This document shows positions 34,474 to 43,919 of a stretch of 64,000 bases of DNA, one piece after another (position 1 is the first letter of the stretch; every line of letters starts with the position of its first letter). The translations under genes and the position numbers were made by a program. Below the pieces are notes generated by a model. It was not told the DNA's origin and made no database searches. It was given only the letters and a program-made list of their open reading frames with translations. The stretch is from Methylophaga sp. (GTDB taxonomy: Bacteria; Pseudomonadota; Gammaproteobacteria; Nitrosococcales; Methylophagaceae): assembly GCA_002696735.1 (NCBI GenBank), contig NZSL01000008.1:248001-312000 (forward strand). The letters are read 5' to 3'.

Positions 34474-35638
34474 GCGCTTTTTTCCGTTCCGACATCGGAA
34501 TATATTCACGCTGTTCATGACCGACATAAATCTGTGTCGGACGATAAATACGGTTATTGGAAATCTGTTCACGCCAATGTGCCAGCCAACCCGCTGAGCG
34601 TGCTACTGCAAACAACGCGGTGAATTGATCTTCCGGAATGCCCATTTCGGAATACAAAATACCCGAATAGAAGTCCACATTCGGATAAACGCCTTTATGT
34701 CCCAGACGATCGACACAGACTTCTTCCAGCTTCATCGCCGTGGCAAACATTTTATCCAGTGAACCACCACGTTCTTCCACCAGCTTGGTCACCAGCTTAT
34801 GCAGGATAGTGGCTCGAGGGTCTTTGACCTTATATTCACGATGTCCCATGCCCCAGATAACTTCTTTGTTGGCCAGTTTCTTGTCAACCCAGGCTTCAAC
34901 ATTATCGGGTGAACCGATTTCCTGCAGCATGCCTACCACACGTTGGTTAGCACCACCATGTAATGGACCAGATAAGGTTCCAATTGCTGCTGAGATAACG
35001 CTGTAAGGCGATGCTAATGTTGAACCGGCAACCAAAGCTGCAAACGTTGAGGCGTTCAGAGTATGTTCGGCATGCAGAATCAGGCAAACGTCCATAATGC
35101 GTGCCATCAGACTATCCGGTTCTTTGCCGGTAAACATATACAACAGATTTTCCGCAACTGACAAATCATCACGTGGATTGATCGGATCATAGCCCTGACG
35201 CATGTGTTCCCACATCGCGACCAAAGGTGCCATCTGCGCGATAATATTGACCGTCATATTGCGGACATAGTCGATATCTTTACAACTTTCAGCATCGGTC
35301 AGACATTCGGTGCCCGGATAGAACATACCTAAACTGCAAACCGCTGTTTGCAACATATCCATCGGATGACCGGTATGTGGGAAATGACGCATCATTTCAC
35401 GAATATGATATTTAATACGATAACTGCTGCGCAGCTGTTTGGAAAAGCGATTTAATGCAGCTTTAGTGGGTAATTCGCCATCCAGTAGCAATAGCGTAGT
35501 TTCTTCAAAAGTACTGTTGGTTGCCAGTGTTTCCAGTGGATAACCACGGTAACTAAGGATGCCTTTTTCGCCATCAATAAATGAAATGGCTGACTTCGTG
35601 GCAGGCACACCTTCCAGGCCGGGTAAAAAATCGCTCAT
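34463..35638 (-). CDS. gltA: Citrate synthase, short type
   Basis: 391 residues. Catalytic His and Asp regions are visible: GPLHGGANQRVVGMLQ, VIWGMGHREYKVKDPRA (citrate-synthase signature) and GVYPNVDFYSGILYSEMGI. The length and N terminus (GLEGVPATKSAISFIDGEKG) match the short citrate synthases of cyanobacteria and many methylotrophs rather than the E. coli NADH-regulated form. A 2-methylcitrate synthase role cannot be excluded, but no prp genes are near. It condenses oxaloacetate with acetyl-CoA. It appears to be transcribed alone. Confidence 0.88.
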   Translation of the reverse strand: MSDFLPGLEGVPATKSAISFIDGEKGILSYRGYPLETLATNSTFEETTLLLLDGELPTKAALNRFSKQLRSSYRIKYHIREMMRHFPHTGHPMDMLQTAVCSLGMFYPGTECLTDAESCKDIDYVRNMTVNIIAQMAPLVAMWEHMRQGYDPINPRDDLSVAENLLYMFTGKEPDSLMARIMDVCLILHAEHTLNASTFAALVAGSTLASPYSVISAAIGTLSGPLHGGANQRVVGMLQEIGSPDNVEAWVDKKLANKEVIWGMGHREYKVKDPRATILHKLVTKLVEERGGSLDKMFATAMKLEEVCVDRLGHKGVYPNVDFYSGILYSEMGIPEDQFTALFAVARSAGWLAHWREQISNNRIYRPTQIYVGHEQREYIPMSERKKAPKQ

Positions 35639-35750
35639 CTACTACCTCGTGTTTAAATCCAGCTGGTGGAGTTATTGAAATTGGGGGTCATTATACTGCA
35701 ATGGGGAAAGACCGAAACCCCGAGCAGACCAGCGTAAAGAAAGTTGAAAA

Positions 35751-37022
35751 TCAGCCTAACGAATCAGCCCAGATGTTTTCGGCCCAGCCCTGAGCATAGC
35801 GACCTTCCTCTTCACTTGCCGTCTCGGAAACCCCACCACTGGGGTGAGGAACCATATCCTGACTGCTTTTATCATAACGATAAACCGCGGCAACATGCCC
35901 TGCCTGTTGTCCATCGACAAAACTGTAACAGGTATTGCTGAAAATGGGTTGCTGCTCAGGTATTTCTTCACGCAATAGAGCGATGACCGCAGCAGCACAG
36001 ACCTTGGCTTGCTGGTTAGCTATATGAGCAGATTTGGGCACCTTCGCCGCCACCGAATCCCCTATCACGTGCACTCGTTCAACTGCTGTCGACTCATAGG
36101 TCAGAAAGTCTACATCACACCAGCGATTATCTACATTAACCACGCCAGCCATTGCAGCCACCGCACCGGCCTTTTGCGGAGGAATGACGTTTAAAACATC
36201 GGCTTGGTAGTGATCAAAAAAACTTTCAACCTCCAGATTGCCGACATTGACCGATTCAATTGGATTCATTGGCTGATACTCGATCAAGCCAGCATATTGC
36301 TGTTGCCACGCTTCGGTAAATAAGGCTTTTTTAGAGACAATATCCGGATTGGCATCTAGTATCAGTAGTTTGCCGGTAGGATTGTGTTGTTTAAGATGCA
36401 ATGCGATCTGACAAGCACGCTCATAAGGCCCAGGAGGACAGCGAAAAGGTGCAGCCGGGACAGTCATTATCACGACCCCACCCTGCCGCATCGACTTAAG
36501 CTGATTGGCTAATAACAAAGTCTGCTCACCTGCTTTCCAGGCATGGGGAACATGTTCCTGAGCTTCGGCCGTAGCAAGGATAGGCAACTGGTCATAAATG
36601 AAACTGACGCCCGGGGCAATAATCAACCGGTCATAGTCCACTCGGCTTTTATCTGCAAGCCACAGTTGACGGTTTTCAGTATCAACAGCAATAACTTCCG
36701 ATTGTACAAAGCGAATAGCTTTATCTGTCTGTAAAGCAGTGTACTCGCGAGTAAGCTGTGACAGACTGCGATTGCCGCTAAGCACCAGATTACTCTGTGG
36801 ACAGGATATAAACTGACTGTTTTTTTCTATCAATGTGATTTCAAGTTCTGGCGCCCACATTGCCAGATATCGCGCTGCAGTGGCTCCAGCAAACCCACCA
36901 CCAATAACTACGACTTTCTGTTTTTGATTACGAAAACAAGCAGTAGATAATCCCAATGGCAGGGCTGCCATAGCCGATAAATAAGCTGCATTTTTTAACA
37001 CTTGTCGACGCTTGATAGTCAT
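35751..37022 (-). CDS. fccB: Flavocytochrome c sulfide dehydrogenase flavoprotein (FccB-like)
   Basis: 423 residues. A Tat-type signal (KRRQVLKNAAYLSAMAALPL) is followed by an FAD-binding GxGxxG: VVVIGGGFAGATAARYLAM. The redox-active Cys regions SCPQSNLVLSGN and FRCPPGPYERACQIALHL, and the FCSD C-terminal domain (NTCYSFVDGQQAGHVAAVYRY) match FccB/SoxF. It oxidises sulfide in the periplasm and passes electrons to a c-type cytochrome. No cytochrome gene is adjacent. A monohaem cytochrome at 58203-58487 with FccA-like features is a possible partner. Confidence 0.9.
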   Translation of the reverse strand: MTIKRRQVLKNAAYLSAMAALPLGLSTACFRNQKQKVVVIGGGFAGATAARYLAMWAPELEITLIEKNSQFISCPQSNLVLSGNRSLSQLTREYTALQTDKAIRFVQSEVIAVDTENRQLWLADKSRVDYDRLIIAPGVSFIYDQLPILATAEAQEHVPHAWKAGEQTLLLANQLKSMRQGGVVIMTVPAAPFRCPPGPYERACQIALHLKQHNPTGKLLILDANPDIVSKKALFTEAWQQQYAGLIEYQPMNPIESVNVGNLEVESFFDHYQADVLNVIPPQKAGAVAAMAGVVNVDNRWCDVDFLTYESTAVERVHVIGDSVAAKVPKSAHIANQQAKVCAAAVIALLREEIPEQQPIFSNTCYSFVDGQQAGHVAAVYRYDKSSQDMVPHPSGGVSETASEEEGRYAQGWAENIWADSLG

Positions 37023-37054
37023 ATCAGAGCACTCAGCTGTTAATAATTATTGAC

Positions 37055-38014
37055 TCAAGAGACTTTTTCACCCTGAGCCTGCAGATCGGCATGATAAGAC
37101 GATCGCACCATTGGTCCACTGGCCACATGTTCAAAGCCCATTTCCTTACCTGCTACTGCCAGCTCGTCGAACTCTGCTGGAGTGACAAAACGCTCAACTG
37201 CCAGATGATGCCTGCTAGGTTGTAGATACTGACCCAGCGTCAGCATCCGACAACCATGATCGCGTAAATCCTGCATCACCTGTTTAACTTCATCGATGCT
37301 TTCACCCAAACCGAGCATCAGGCCAGATTTAGTGGGCACTTCAGGATGCATTTGCTGAAAGCGCTGAATCAGATCTAATGACCATTGATAATCCGAGCCA
37401 GGTCGAACGGCTTTGTAGAGTCTGGGGATACTTTCCAGGTTGTGATTAAAAATATCCGGTGGATTATCCGCCAGTATCTCCAGCGCCACATCCATACGAC
37501 CACGAAAATCAGGCACCAGCACTTCAATACGGGTTTGTGGCGATTGCTGACGAATTTCACTGATGCAGCGGCTGAAATGGGCAGCGCCACCATCACGTAA
37601 ATCATCACGATCGACCGAGGTCACCACTACATGTTTGAGCTGCATGGCGGCAATGGTTTTTGCCAGATGATTCGGTTCATTCTCATCTAATGCATCAGGA
37701 CGGCCATGCGCCACATCACAGAAAGGGCAACGTCGGGTACAAATATTGCCCATGATCAGAAATGTCGCCGTACCGTGGGCAAAACACTCCCCAAGATTGG
37801 GACAGGACGCTTCTTCACACACGGTGTGCAAATCATGATCACGCAACATTTGTTTGATGCGCTGTACTTCAGGTGCACCTTGTGATTTGGCACGAATCCA
37901 TTCCGGTTTGCGCTTAGGATCACTAGGAACGATTTTTATGGGAATACGCGCGACTTTAGAGGCACCTTTAAGCGCTTTTACATCACGTTTTACCGGTTCA
38001 ACCGTGTCAGTCAT
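37055..38014 (-). CDS. lipA: Lipoyl synthase
   Basis: 319 residues. The auxiliary [4Fe-4S] cluster motif Cx4Cx5C is in [14 protein letters not shown] and the radical-SAM CxxxCxxC in [15 protein letters not shown]. The Arg-Ser-Ser-Tyr motif lies near the end (VRSSYHAD). It inserts two sulfurs into octanoyl groups on lipoyl domains. Its start overlaps the stop of lipB by four bases and it is the last gene of the long envelope operon. Confidence 0.97.
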   Translation of the reverse strand: MTDTVEPVKRDVKALKGASKVARIPIKIVPSDPKRKPEWIRAKSQGAPEVQRIKQMLRDHDLHTVCEEASCPNLGECFAHGTATFLIMGNICTRRCPFCDVAHGRPDALDENEPNHLAKTIAAMQLKHVVVTSVDRDDLRDGGAAHFSRCISEIRQQSPQTRIEVLVPDFRGRMDVALEILADNPPDIFNHNLESIPRLYKAVRPGSDYQWSLDLIQRFQQMHPEVPTKSGLMLGLGESIDEVKQVMQDLRDHGCRMLTLGQYLQPSRHHLAVERFVTPAEFDELAVAGKEMGFEHVASGPMVRSSYHADLQAQGEKVS

Positions 38015-38625
38015 GTGTTGCTACCTTGTTGCATGTGTGCGAGAAAAACAGACACAAATTGTTGTTTTACTGAGGCCATATCGACCGTTGCACCTAATGT
38101 TTTCATATCGGTCATTTGCATGCCTGCGTAACCACAGGGATTGATATCGGCAAATGGCTGTAAATCCATATCAATGTTTAAACTCAGGCCATGATAACAG
38201 GCGCCGCGTTTGACCCGTAATCCCAGTGAAGCAATTTTCGCTTCGCCACAGTACACTCCGGGGGCATCTTTACGAGCATATGCGTCAATCTTATGCTCGT
38301 CCAGCATGGCAATAACCGTGTTTTCCAGACAACTGATCATATTGCGTACGCCCATGCCGAAACGACGTAAATCAATTAATGGATAAACGATTAATTGTCC
38401 CGGACCATGGTAGGTTATTTGACCACCACGATCAGTTCGTACCATCGGAATTGTATTTTGTCTCAGCAGATGACCGTCCTGACCATTAAACCCCTGAGTG
38501 TAAACAGGATAATGTTCTAATAACCACAGTTCATCTTCGGTGTGATTATCACGTTGCTGCGTGAACTGGTGCATGGCTAGCAGGGTTGGTTGATAATCCC
38601 GTAGGCCGAGATCCTGTATCTTCAT
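38011..38625 (-). CDS. lipB: Octanoyltransferase
   Basis: 204 residues. [20 protein letters not shown] is the substrate-binding motif, the catalytic Lys lies in [15 protein letters not shown] and the catalytic Cys in INPCGYAGM. It moves octanoate from acyl carrier protein to lipoyl domains. It begins at the last base of the ybeD gene and overlaps lipA. Confidence 0.96.
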   Translation of the reverse strand: MKIQDLGLRDYQPTLLAMHQFTQQRDNHTEDELWLLEHYPVYTQGFNGQDGHLLRQNTIPMVRTDRGGQITYHGPGQLIVYPLIDLRRFGMGVRNMISCLENTVIAMLDEHKIDAYARKDAPGVYCGEAKIASLGLRVKRGACYHGLSLNIDMDLQPFADINPCGYAGMQMTDMKTLGATVDMASVKQQFVSVFLAHMQQGSNT

Positions 38626-38900
38626 CAGAGCACGTATTTAACGGCATCGTGACTACTGAGTTCCTGATAGATAGCGTCCAGTTGTTTTTTACTGGTCGCC
38701 TCAATAACCACGGTGATGGAAGTATATTTCCCCCCTGAGCTCTGTCTACTGGTGACTGCTCCTTCAGTAATATCACCAGCATGCTTGCGGACGATTTCCA
38801 CCACAATATTATCCAACTGCGGGTGGGTTTCTCCCATTGCCTTTACCGGATATTCACAGGGAAATTCCAGTAACGTCTCTTCGCCGTTTGATTCACTCAT
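38625..38900 (-). CDS. ybeD: YbeD/DUF493 family protein
   Basis: 91 residues, the standard length. FPCEYPVKAMGETHPQLDNI and SSGGKYTSITVVIEATSKKQ are typical. The ferredoxin-like fold resembles ACT domains and it is almost always found upstream of lipB, as here, though its role in lipoate metabolism is unclear. It overlaps both neighbours by one base. Confidence 0.93.
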   Translation of the reverse strand: MSESNGEETLLEFPCEYPVKAMGETHPQLDNIVVEIVRKHAGDITEGAVTSRQSSGGKYTSITVVIEATSKKQLDAIYQELSSHDAVKYVL

Positions 38901-39745
38901 CAGATTACCTCTTGTTTATAGCGCTGAAACAAGATGTCCATTTGTTGCCACACGGGGCCGGGTTTACCATTACCAACGATTTCACCATCCAATAAGGTCA
39001 CTGGCACCACTTCTTTGGTTGAACTGCTGATCCAGATTTCATCCGCATTTCGCAGAGCTGATTCACTGACGGCTCTTTCATGTAGCGGCATATCATTTTG
39101 CGCCGCCAGCTCAATAATCAGATCACGGGTAATGCCAGGCAATACTTTTTCATCTTTTGGCGCAGTAAAGATGACACCGTCGATGACCACATACGCATTA
39201 CTGGCTGAACCCTCGGTCAGATAATTATCGCGGAGCAATAACGCTTCCTGTGCACCAGCATCCTGCGCCAACTGTTTCATCAGACTGTTTGCCAGCAAGG
39301 TAATTGCTTTAATATCGCAACGCATCCAGCGAATATCGGCTGTGGTAATGGCCTTGATACCATCCGTCTTCCAGCTATCGGCAACCGGATGCAGTGGATT
39401 ACTCATCAGAAACACACTAGGTGCCACACCAATCGGAAAGATATGATCTCTTGGTGCTACGCCCCGGGTGACCTGCAAATACAACGACTGATCGCCCGCA
39501 TTATTCCGGGAGATCAAATCATTAATAATGCCGGTCCATTGCGCATCTGAAAACGGGTTTTCGATCCGTACGCCGTCCAGACTATTCTGCAATCGCTGCA
39601 GGTGCCTATCGAGTAAAAAAGCGCTTCCGGCATACACCGGAATCACTTCATAAATGCCATCACCTAATAAATATCCGCGGTCATACACAGAGACCTGAGC
39701 TTTATCAGCGGGGATAAATTCGCCGTTAAGATAAACTATTGCCAC
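38900..39745 (-). CDS. dat: D-amino acid aminotransferase
   Basis: 281 residues, class IV PLP enzyme. Starts at GTG. Marks: YDRGYLLGDGIYEVIPVYAG, the PLP Lys in RCDIKAITLLANSLMKQ, and LTEGSASNAYVVIDGV. It interconverts D-amino acids for cell-wall precursors; the position between dacA and ybeD in the envelope operon supports this over branched-chain aminotransferase. Confidence 0.88.
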   Translation of the reverse strand: MAIVYLNGEFIPADKAQVSVYDRGYLLGDGIYEVIPVYAGSAFLLDRHLQRLQNSLDGVRIENPFSDAQWTGIINDLISRNNAGDQSLYLQVTRGVAPRDHIFPIGVAPSVFLMSNPLHPVADSWKTDGIKAITTADIRWMRCDIKAITLLANSLMKQLAQDAGAQEALLLRDNYLTEGSASNAYVVIDGVIFTAPKDEKVLPGITRDLIIELAAQNDMPLHERAVSESALRNADEIWISSSTKEVVPVTLLDGEIVGNGKPGPVWQQMDILFQRYKQEVI

Positions 39746-39751
39746 GAAACA

Positions 39752-40900
39752 TTAACCCCAGATAAGCATCAACAAACTGTCGAGGATTCGTCTCCACCAG
39801 CTGCCTTTTTCAACCTCTTCCACAGCCACCAGTTTACGAGTGGCAACCACTTCATCGCCCAAACGGATTTCCACCTCTCCCAGCTCAGTGCCTTTGGCAA
39901 CTGGAGCGACAACAGGCTGTTGGATATTGGTTGAGGCCTGCAAGTCTTTATAACGTCCGCGAGGAACCGTAATAGATAATGGCTGTGCCAGACCCAGATT
40001 CAACTGATCAGTTTGCCCCTTCCAAACCTTGGTTTGAGTAATCGCCTCATCTGCCGCATAAAGCTGATGCGTTTCAAAGAAACGGAAACCAAAATTAAAC
40101 ATTTTTTGGATTTCCTGGGCCCGTGCATTTTCACTTGCCGTGCCAAGAACCACAGCAATCAGGCGCATACCATCACGCTTTGCTGATGCAGATAAGCAGT
40201 ATCCAGCCTCTTCGGTGTGACCGGTTTTCAATCCATCAACCGTATTATCACGCCATAACAATTTATTACGATTGTGCTGAGTAATACCGTTGTAGGTATA
40301 TTCCTTTTCTGCATACCATTGGTAATGTTCGGGAAAATCCCGGATTAAGGCTGCTGAAAGGATCGCAATATCATGCGCCGTGGTGTAATGCTCTGGTCCC
40401 GGCAAACCGGTGGCATTTTGATAGTTGGTGTTGACCATACCCAGTTTCTGAGCATATTGATTCATCATCTGGGCAAACACTTCTTCGCTACCCGCAACAT
40501 GTTCAGCCAGCGCTACAGCAGCATCATTACCTGATTGCACGATCATGCCACGCAACAGGGCTTCCACGGTTACCTTAGTGTTCACCTCAATAAAGCTGCG
40601 TGAGCCAATCATGCGCCAGGCTTTTTCACTGATTAATACTTCATCATCAAGTTTAATATTGCCATCGTGGATTTCCTGGGAAACCACATAAGAGGTCATT
40701 AATTTGGTAATGCTGGCTGGTGGCAGACGCTCATCTGCATTTTCGGACATTAAAATATGTCCGCTATCGTAATCCTGCAAAATATGGGCAGTACCCGCAA
40801 TTGAGGGTGCTGTAGGATTCGGCGTGATCATTCCCGCCGAACTGATAGTGGCGACACTGAACAGTAGCCCTGCCAGGCTCATTTTGAAAATTTTAATCAT
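39752..40900 (-). CDS. dacA: D-alanyl-D-alanine carboxypeptidase (PBP5/6 type)
   Basis: 382 residues. Signal peptide (MSLAGLLFSVATISSAG region), then the penicillin-binding motifs SxxK (PPASITKLMTSY), SxN (VQSGNDAAVALAEHVAG) and KTG (DGLKTGHTEEAGYC). The C-terminal PBP5 domain and an amphipathic end (RRILDSLLMLIWG) anchor it to the outer face of the inner membrane. It trims the terminal D-Ala of peptidoglycan stem peptides. It lies 24 bases after rlpA. Confidence 0.95.
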   Translation of the reverse strand: MIKIFKMSLAGLLFSVATISSAGMITPNPTAPSIAGTAHILQDYDSGHILMSENADERLPPASITKLMTSYVVSQEIHDGNIKLDDEVLISEKAWRMIGSRSFIEVNTKVTVEALLRGMIVQSGNDAAVALAEHVAGSEEVFAQMMNQYAQKLGMVNTNYQNATGLPGPEHYTTAHDIAILSAALIRDFPEHYQWYAEKEYTYNGITQHNRNKLLWRDNTVDGLKTGHTEEAGYCLSASAKRDGMRLIAVVLGTASENARAQEIQKMFNFGFRFFETHQLYAADEAITQTKVWKGQTDQLNLGLAQPLSITVPRGRYKDLQASTNIQQPVVAPVAKGTELGEVEIRLGDEVVATRKLVAVEEVEKGSWWRRILDSLLMLIWG

Positions 40901-40924
40901 TTAGTTACTCTCAATAAAAAACAG

Positions 40925-41773
40925 TTATTCCTTGATAAGCCGGGTATCAGAAAAACCTAATCCCATTAGTTGATTAGCGATCCTATCGCTATATTCAACA
41001 CTTTCAAGTGGGCCAATCCGAACCCGGTATAAGGGAGTTTGAACACGTTCAACAGATGAAATATGAACTCGCTCTTGAATCTGTTGTTGAACTTGTTGCT
41101 TTATCTGTTCTGCCCTGCTTAATGTGCTGAATGCTCCTATTTGCAGAAACAGTCCGACTTTCCCCATTGTTGTGGTTTGGGTTGAAACAGCATTTGCTGT
41201 GGGTGTTACATTGGCGACTACATCTTTTTTAGCGGTAGTAGACGCAACGACATTCTTACTGCTGATTGCCCTTACTTCAACCTGGCCAGTACCTTTATCA
41301 ATAATACCCAGCTTGGTTGCGGCGCTATAGGATAAATCTATCAATCGATCATCATGAAACGGTCCACGATCATTAATTTTTACCACGACCTTGCGTCCAT
41401 TCTCCAGGTTGATGACTTCAGCATAACTTGGTAAAGGTAATGTTTTATGAGCAGCCGTCATCGCATACATATCGTAAGGCTCACCACTGGAGGTGCGTCT
41501 GCCATGAAACTTTGTACCGTACCAGGATGCTTTGCCACGCTCTACATAATTTTCACTACTGGCAAGTGTGTAATATCTTCTGCCGAACACTTCATATGAA
41601 GCTGGATTACCATATTTACTTCTTGGTTCATCACGTGGGACTGCATCCGGGATTTTCGAAACATCCGGTTTTACTTTTGGTGCAGAATCCTGTTGTTCAG
41701 TCACGGTTCCACAGGACCAAAGCCCCGTCAGCATTATCGATAAAGTTAAATACTTAACTACACGCTGTTTCAT
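40925..41773 (-). CDS. rlpA: Septal ring lytic transglycosylase RlpA
   Basis: 282 residues. Lipoprotein signal with lipobox Cys (IMLTGLWSC). The double-psi beta-barrel domain (residues about 75-165) reads GKASWYGTKFHGRRTSSGEP and KINDRGPFHDDRLIDLSYSAA, with the catalytic Glu/Asp region intact. A C-terminal SPOR domain (about 205-280) starts GLFLQIGAFSTLSRAEQI and binds denuded glycans at the septum. It overlaps mltB by four bases. Confidence 0.94.
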   Translation of the reverse strand: MKQRVVKYLTLSIMLTGLWSCGTVTEQQDSAPKVKPDVSKIPDAVPRDEPRSKYGNPASYEVFGRRYYTLASSENYVERGKASWYGTKFHGRRTSSGEPYDMYAMTAAHKTLPLPSYAEVINLENGRKVVVKINDRGPFHDDRLIDLSYSAATKLGIIDKGTGQVEVRAISSKNVVASTTAKKDVVANVTPTANAVSTQTTTMGKVGLFLQIGAFSTLSRAEQIKQQVQQQIQERVHISSVERVQTPLYRVRIGPLESVEYSDRIANQLMGLGFSDTRLIKE

Positions 41774-42750
41774 TTTACAGACTCATAACCATCACGAATC
41801 GCTTCTGACAATTGGATAACAGCCATGGCATACATACGGCTGTGATTGTAACGGGTTATCGCATAAAAATTCTGCCGGCCTAACCATAGCTCTTCACCAT
41901 CGGGCTGGGTCAGGCTGAAAACGGTAATCGCATCTTCACCCTCGGGTAATTTATCGGTGCTCAAACCGGATTTTCTTAACTCTTCACGCGTTACGGTAGG
42001 CTTCAATCCGCGATCAATCAAATCCTGTGGCAGATCATTACCTTCGTACTTTGTAGCATGCACAATGCTTTCGCCTGGCTGCCAGCCGTGACGACGCAGA
42101 TAATTCGCGATACTGCCGATAGCATCCGTTGGATTATTCCAGATATCACGGTGGCCATCATTATCAAAATCGACAGCATATTCACGAAAACTGCTAGGCA
42201 TAAATTGCCCCAGCCCCATGGCCCCGGCATAAGAACCAATCGGTTCCAGTTGAGACATCTCCTCTTCGCGAGTCAGGATTAAAAAGTTTTTCAATTCCGA
42301 GCGGAAAAAAGTGCTACGCGGAGGGTAACGAAAGGCCAGAGTAGATAAGGCATCCAGAACCCGGAAACTGCCCATGTTACCGCCAAAACGGGTTTCTACA
42401 CCGAGAATAGCCAGGATTATTTCAGCGGGTACACCCAATTCTTTTTCAGCTCTTTCTAACGTATCGGCATGTTTTTTCCAATAAGCTACACCCGCATTAA
42501 TACGTGCCTGATCGAGGAAAATCTCGCGATATTCATACCACGGCTTACTTTTCTCAGCAGGTCTGGAAATAGCTTTAAGAATGCTATCTTTGACTTCAAC
42601 CTCAGCAAACAGGTTTTCCAGTTCGGCTCTGTCAAACGCATGTTCTTCAACCATTTCATCAATAAATTTATCCACATCCGGTAGTTCAGGATTGGCAAAT
42701 GCTGGCGTCATTATCAGGCTTAACAGTGTAGCGGTAATGTGTTTCTTCAC
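41770..42750 (-). CDS. mltB: Lytic murein transglycosylase B
   Basis: 326 residues from a GTG that overlaps the rodA stop by four bases; GGAGG lies 11 bases upstream. A signal peptide (HITATLLSLIMTPAFA) without lipobox suggests a soluble periplasmic enzyme like SltB. The catalytic Glu is in LAILGVETRFGGNMGSF; other marks are YAGAMGLGQFMPSSFREYAV and DFDNDGHRDIWNNPTDAIGS. It cleaves peptidoglycan to 1,6-anhydro products. Confidence 0.95.
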   Translation of the reverse strand: MKKHITATLLSLIMTPAFANPELPDVDKFIDEMVEEHAFDRAELENLFAEVEVKDSILKAISRPAEKSKPWYEYREIFLDQARINAGVAYWKKHADTLERAEKELGVPAEIILAILGVETRFGGNMGSFRVLDALSTLAFRYPPRSTFFRSELKNFLILTREEEMSQLEPIGSYAGAMGLGQFMPSSFREYAVDFDNDGHRDIWNNPTDAIGSIANYLRRHGWQPGESIVHATKYEGNDLPQDLIDRGLKPTVTREELRKSGLSTDKLPEGEDAITVFSLTQPDGEELWLGRQNFYAITRYNHSRMYAMAVIQLSEAIRDGYESVK

Positions 42751-43919
42751 GGTGACATCATCCTCCGATGAGTGTGTATGGACATCAGGATACCGAAGCC
42801 TGCCAGCAAGGTCACCATGGATGTACCTCCATAGCTGATCAGTGGCAGCGGCACCCCGACAACAGGTAAAAGACCAGTAACCATTCCTACATTTACAAAA
42901 ACATAGACCAGAAATGTAATGGCAATACTGCCCGCCAATAATTTCATGTAACTCAATTGCGCTTGAGCAGCTATATAGAGGCCTCTCGCAGTAATTAACA
43001 GATAAACTGTAATCAACAGTGTCAAACCAATCAGACCAAATTCTTCTGCAATCACCGCAAAAATAAAATCGGTGGAGCGTTCCGGTAAAAACTCCAGATG
43101 CGACTGCGTCCCCTGTAGCCAGCCACGACCTTGTAACCCACCCGATCCAATCGCAATCTTCGATTGAATAATATGATAGCCGGCACCTAGTGGGTCCGAC
43201 TCAGGGTTAAATAAGGTCATCACCCGGCGTCGCTGATAGTCATGCATGAAGTACCATAATACCGGCGCAGCTGCAGCGGCCAGAGCCAGAAAACTCATGA
43301 TCAATCGCCAGGAAACACCCGACAGAAAAACCACTATCAACCCCGAACTGGCAATTAACAATGCCGTTCCCAGATCTGGCTGTTTGGCAATTAACAAGGC
43401 TGGAACAGCAATCATCACCAGTGCAAAAAACATTCTGACAAAGCTGGGCGGTAATGGTCTATCTGCCAGATAAACGGCTACTACCAAAGGCACCGCCAGC
43501 TTCATAATCTCAGATGGTTGAAAGCGGAAAAAACCCAAATCAAGCCAACGCTGAGCGCCTTTTCCTATCGTGCCAAACAATAAAACAGCAATCAGCATTA
43601 GCAGTCCGACTGCATAAATCCAAAACGCAACATCTTTGAATCGATCGGGATGTATCTGCGCCAGAAGAATCATCACCGTTATGGCGATTGCCATTCTGAC
43701 TCCCTGACGTAGCAACAAACCAATGTCTTCACCGCCACTGCTATATAGCACGACAGAACTGAACAACAGCAGCGTCAGGATGCCCAATATTAATAAGCCA
43801 TCCAGGTGCACACGTTGCAATCCTGAGCGCCACTGAAATCCGGGCACCCGTCGTCTGTCCTGCAGCAAACCGCTCATCGCTCTGGGCGACTGTCTTACCT
43901 CATTCCGTAACTGGCTCAT
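42747..43919 (-). CDS. rodA: Rod shape-determining glycosyltransferase RodA
   Basis: 390 residues from the ATG at 43919, preceded by GAGA; a more upstream start at 43994 would overlap mrdA by 95 bases. SEDS family with about 10 membrane helices. Conserved parts: IGKGAQRWLDLGFFRFQPSE, PDLGTALLIASSGLIVVFL, GAGYHIIQSKIAIGSGGLQG and LPLISYGGTSMVTLLAGFGI. It polymerises lipid II in the elongasome together with PBP2. Overlaps mrdA (20 bases) and mltB (4 bases). Confidence 0.95.
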   Translation of the reverse strand: MSQLRNEVRQSPRAMSGLLQDRRRVPGFQWRSGLQRVHLDGLLILGILTLLLFSSVVLYSSGGEDIGLLLRQGVRMAIAITVMILLAQIHPDRFKDVAFWIYAVGLLMLIAVLLFGTIGKGAQRWLDLGFFRFQPSEIMKLAVPLVVAVYLADRPLPPSFVRMFFALVMIAVPALLIAKQPDLGTALLIASSGLIVVFLSGVSWRLIMSFLALAAAAAPVLWYFMHDYQRRRVMTLFNPESDPLGAGYHIIQSKIAIGSGGLQGRGWLQGTQSHLEFLPERSTDFIFAVIAEEFGLIGLTLLITVYLLITARGLYIAAQAQLSYMKLLAGSIAITFLVYVFVNVGMVTGLLPVVGVPLPLISYGGTSMVTLLAGFGILMSIHTHRRMMSP

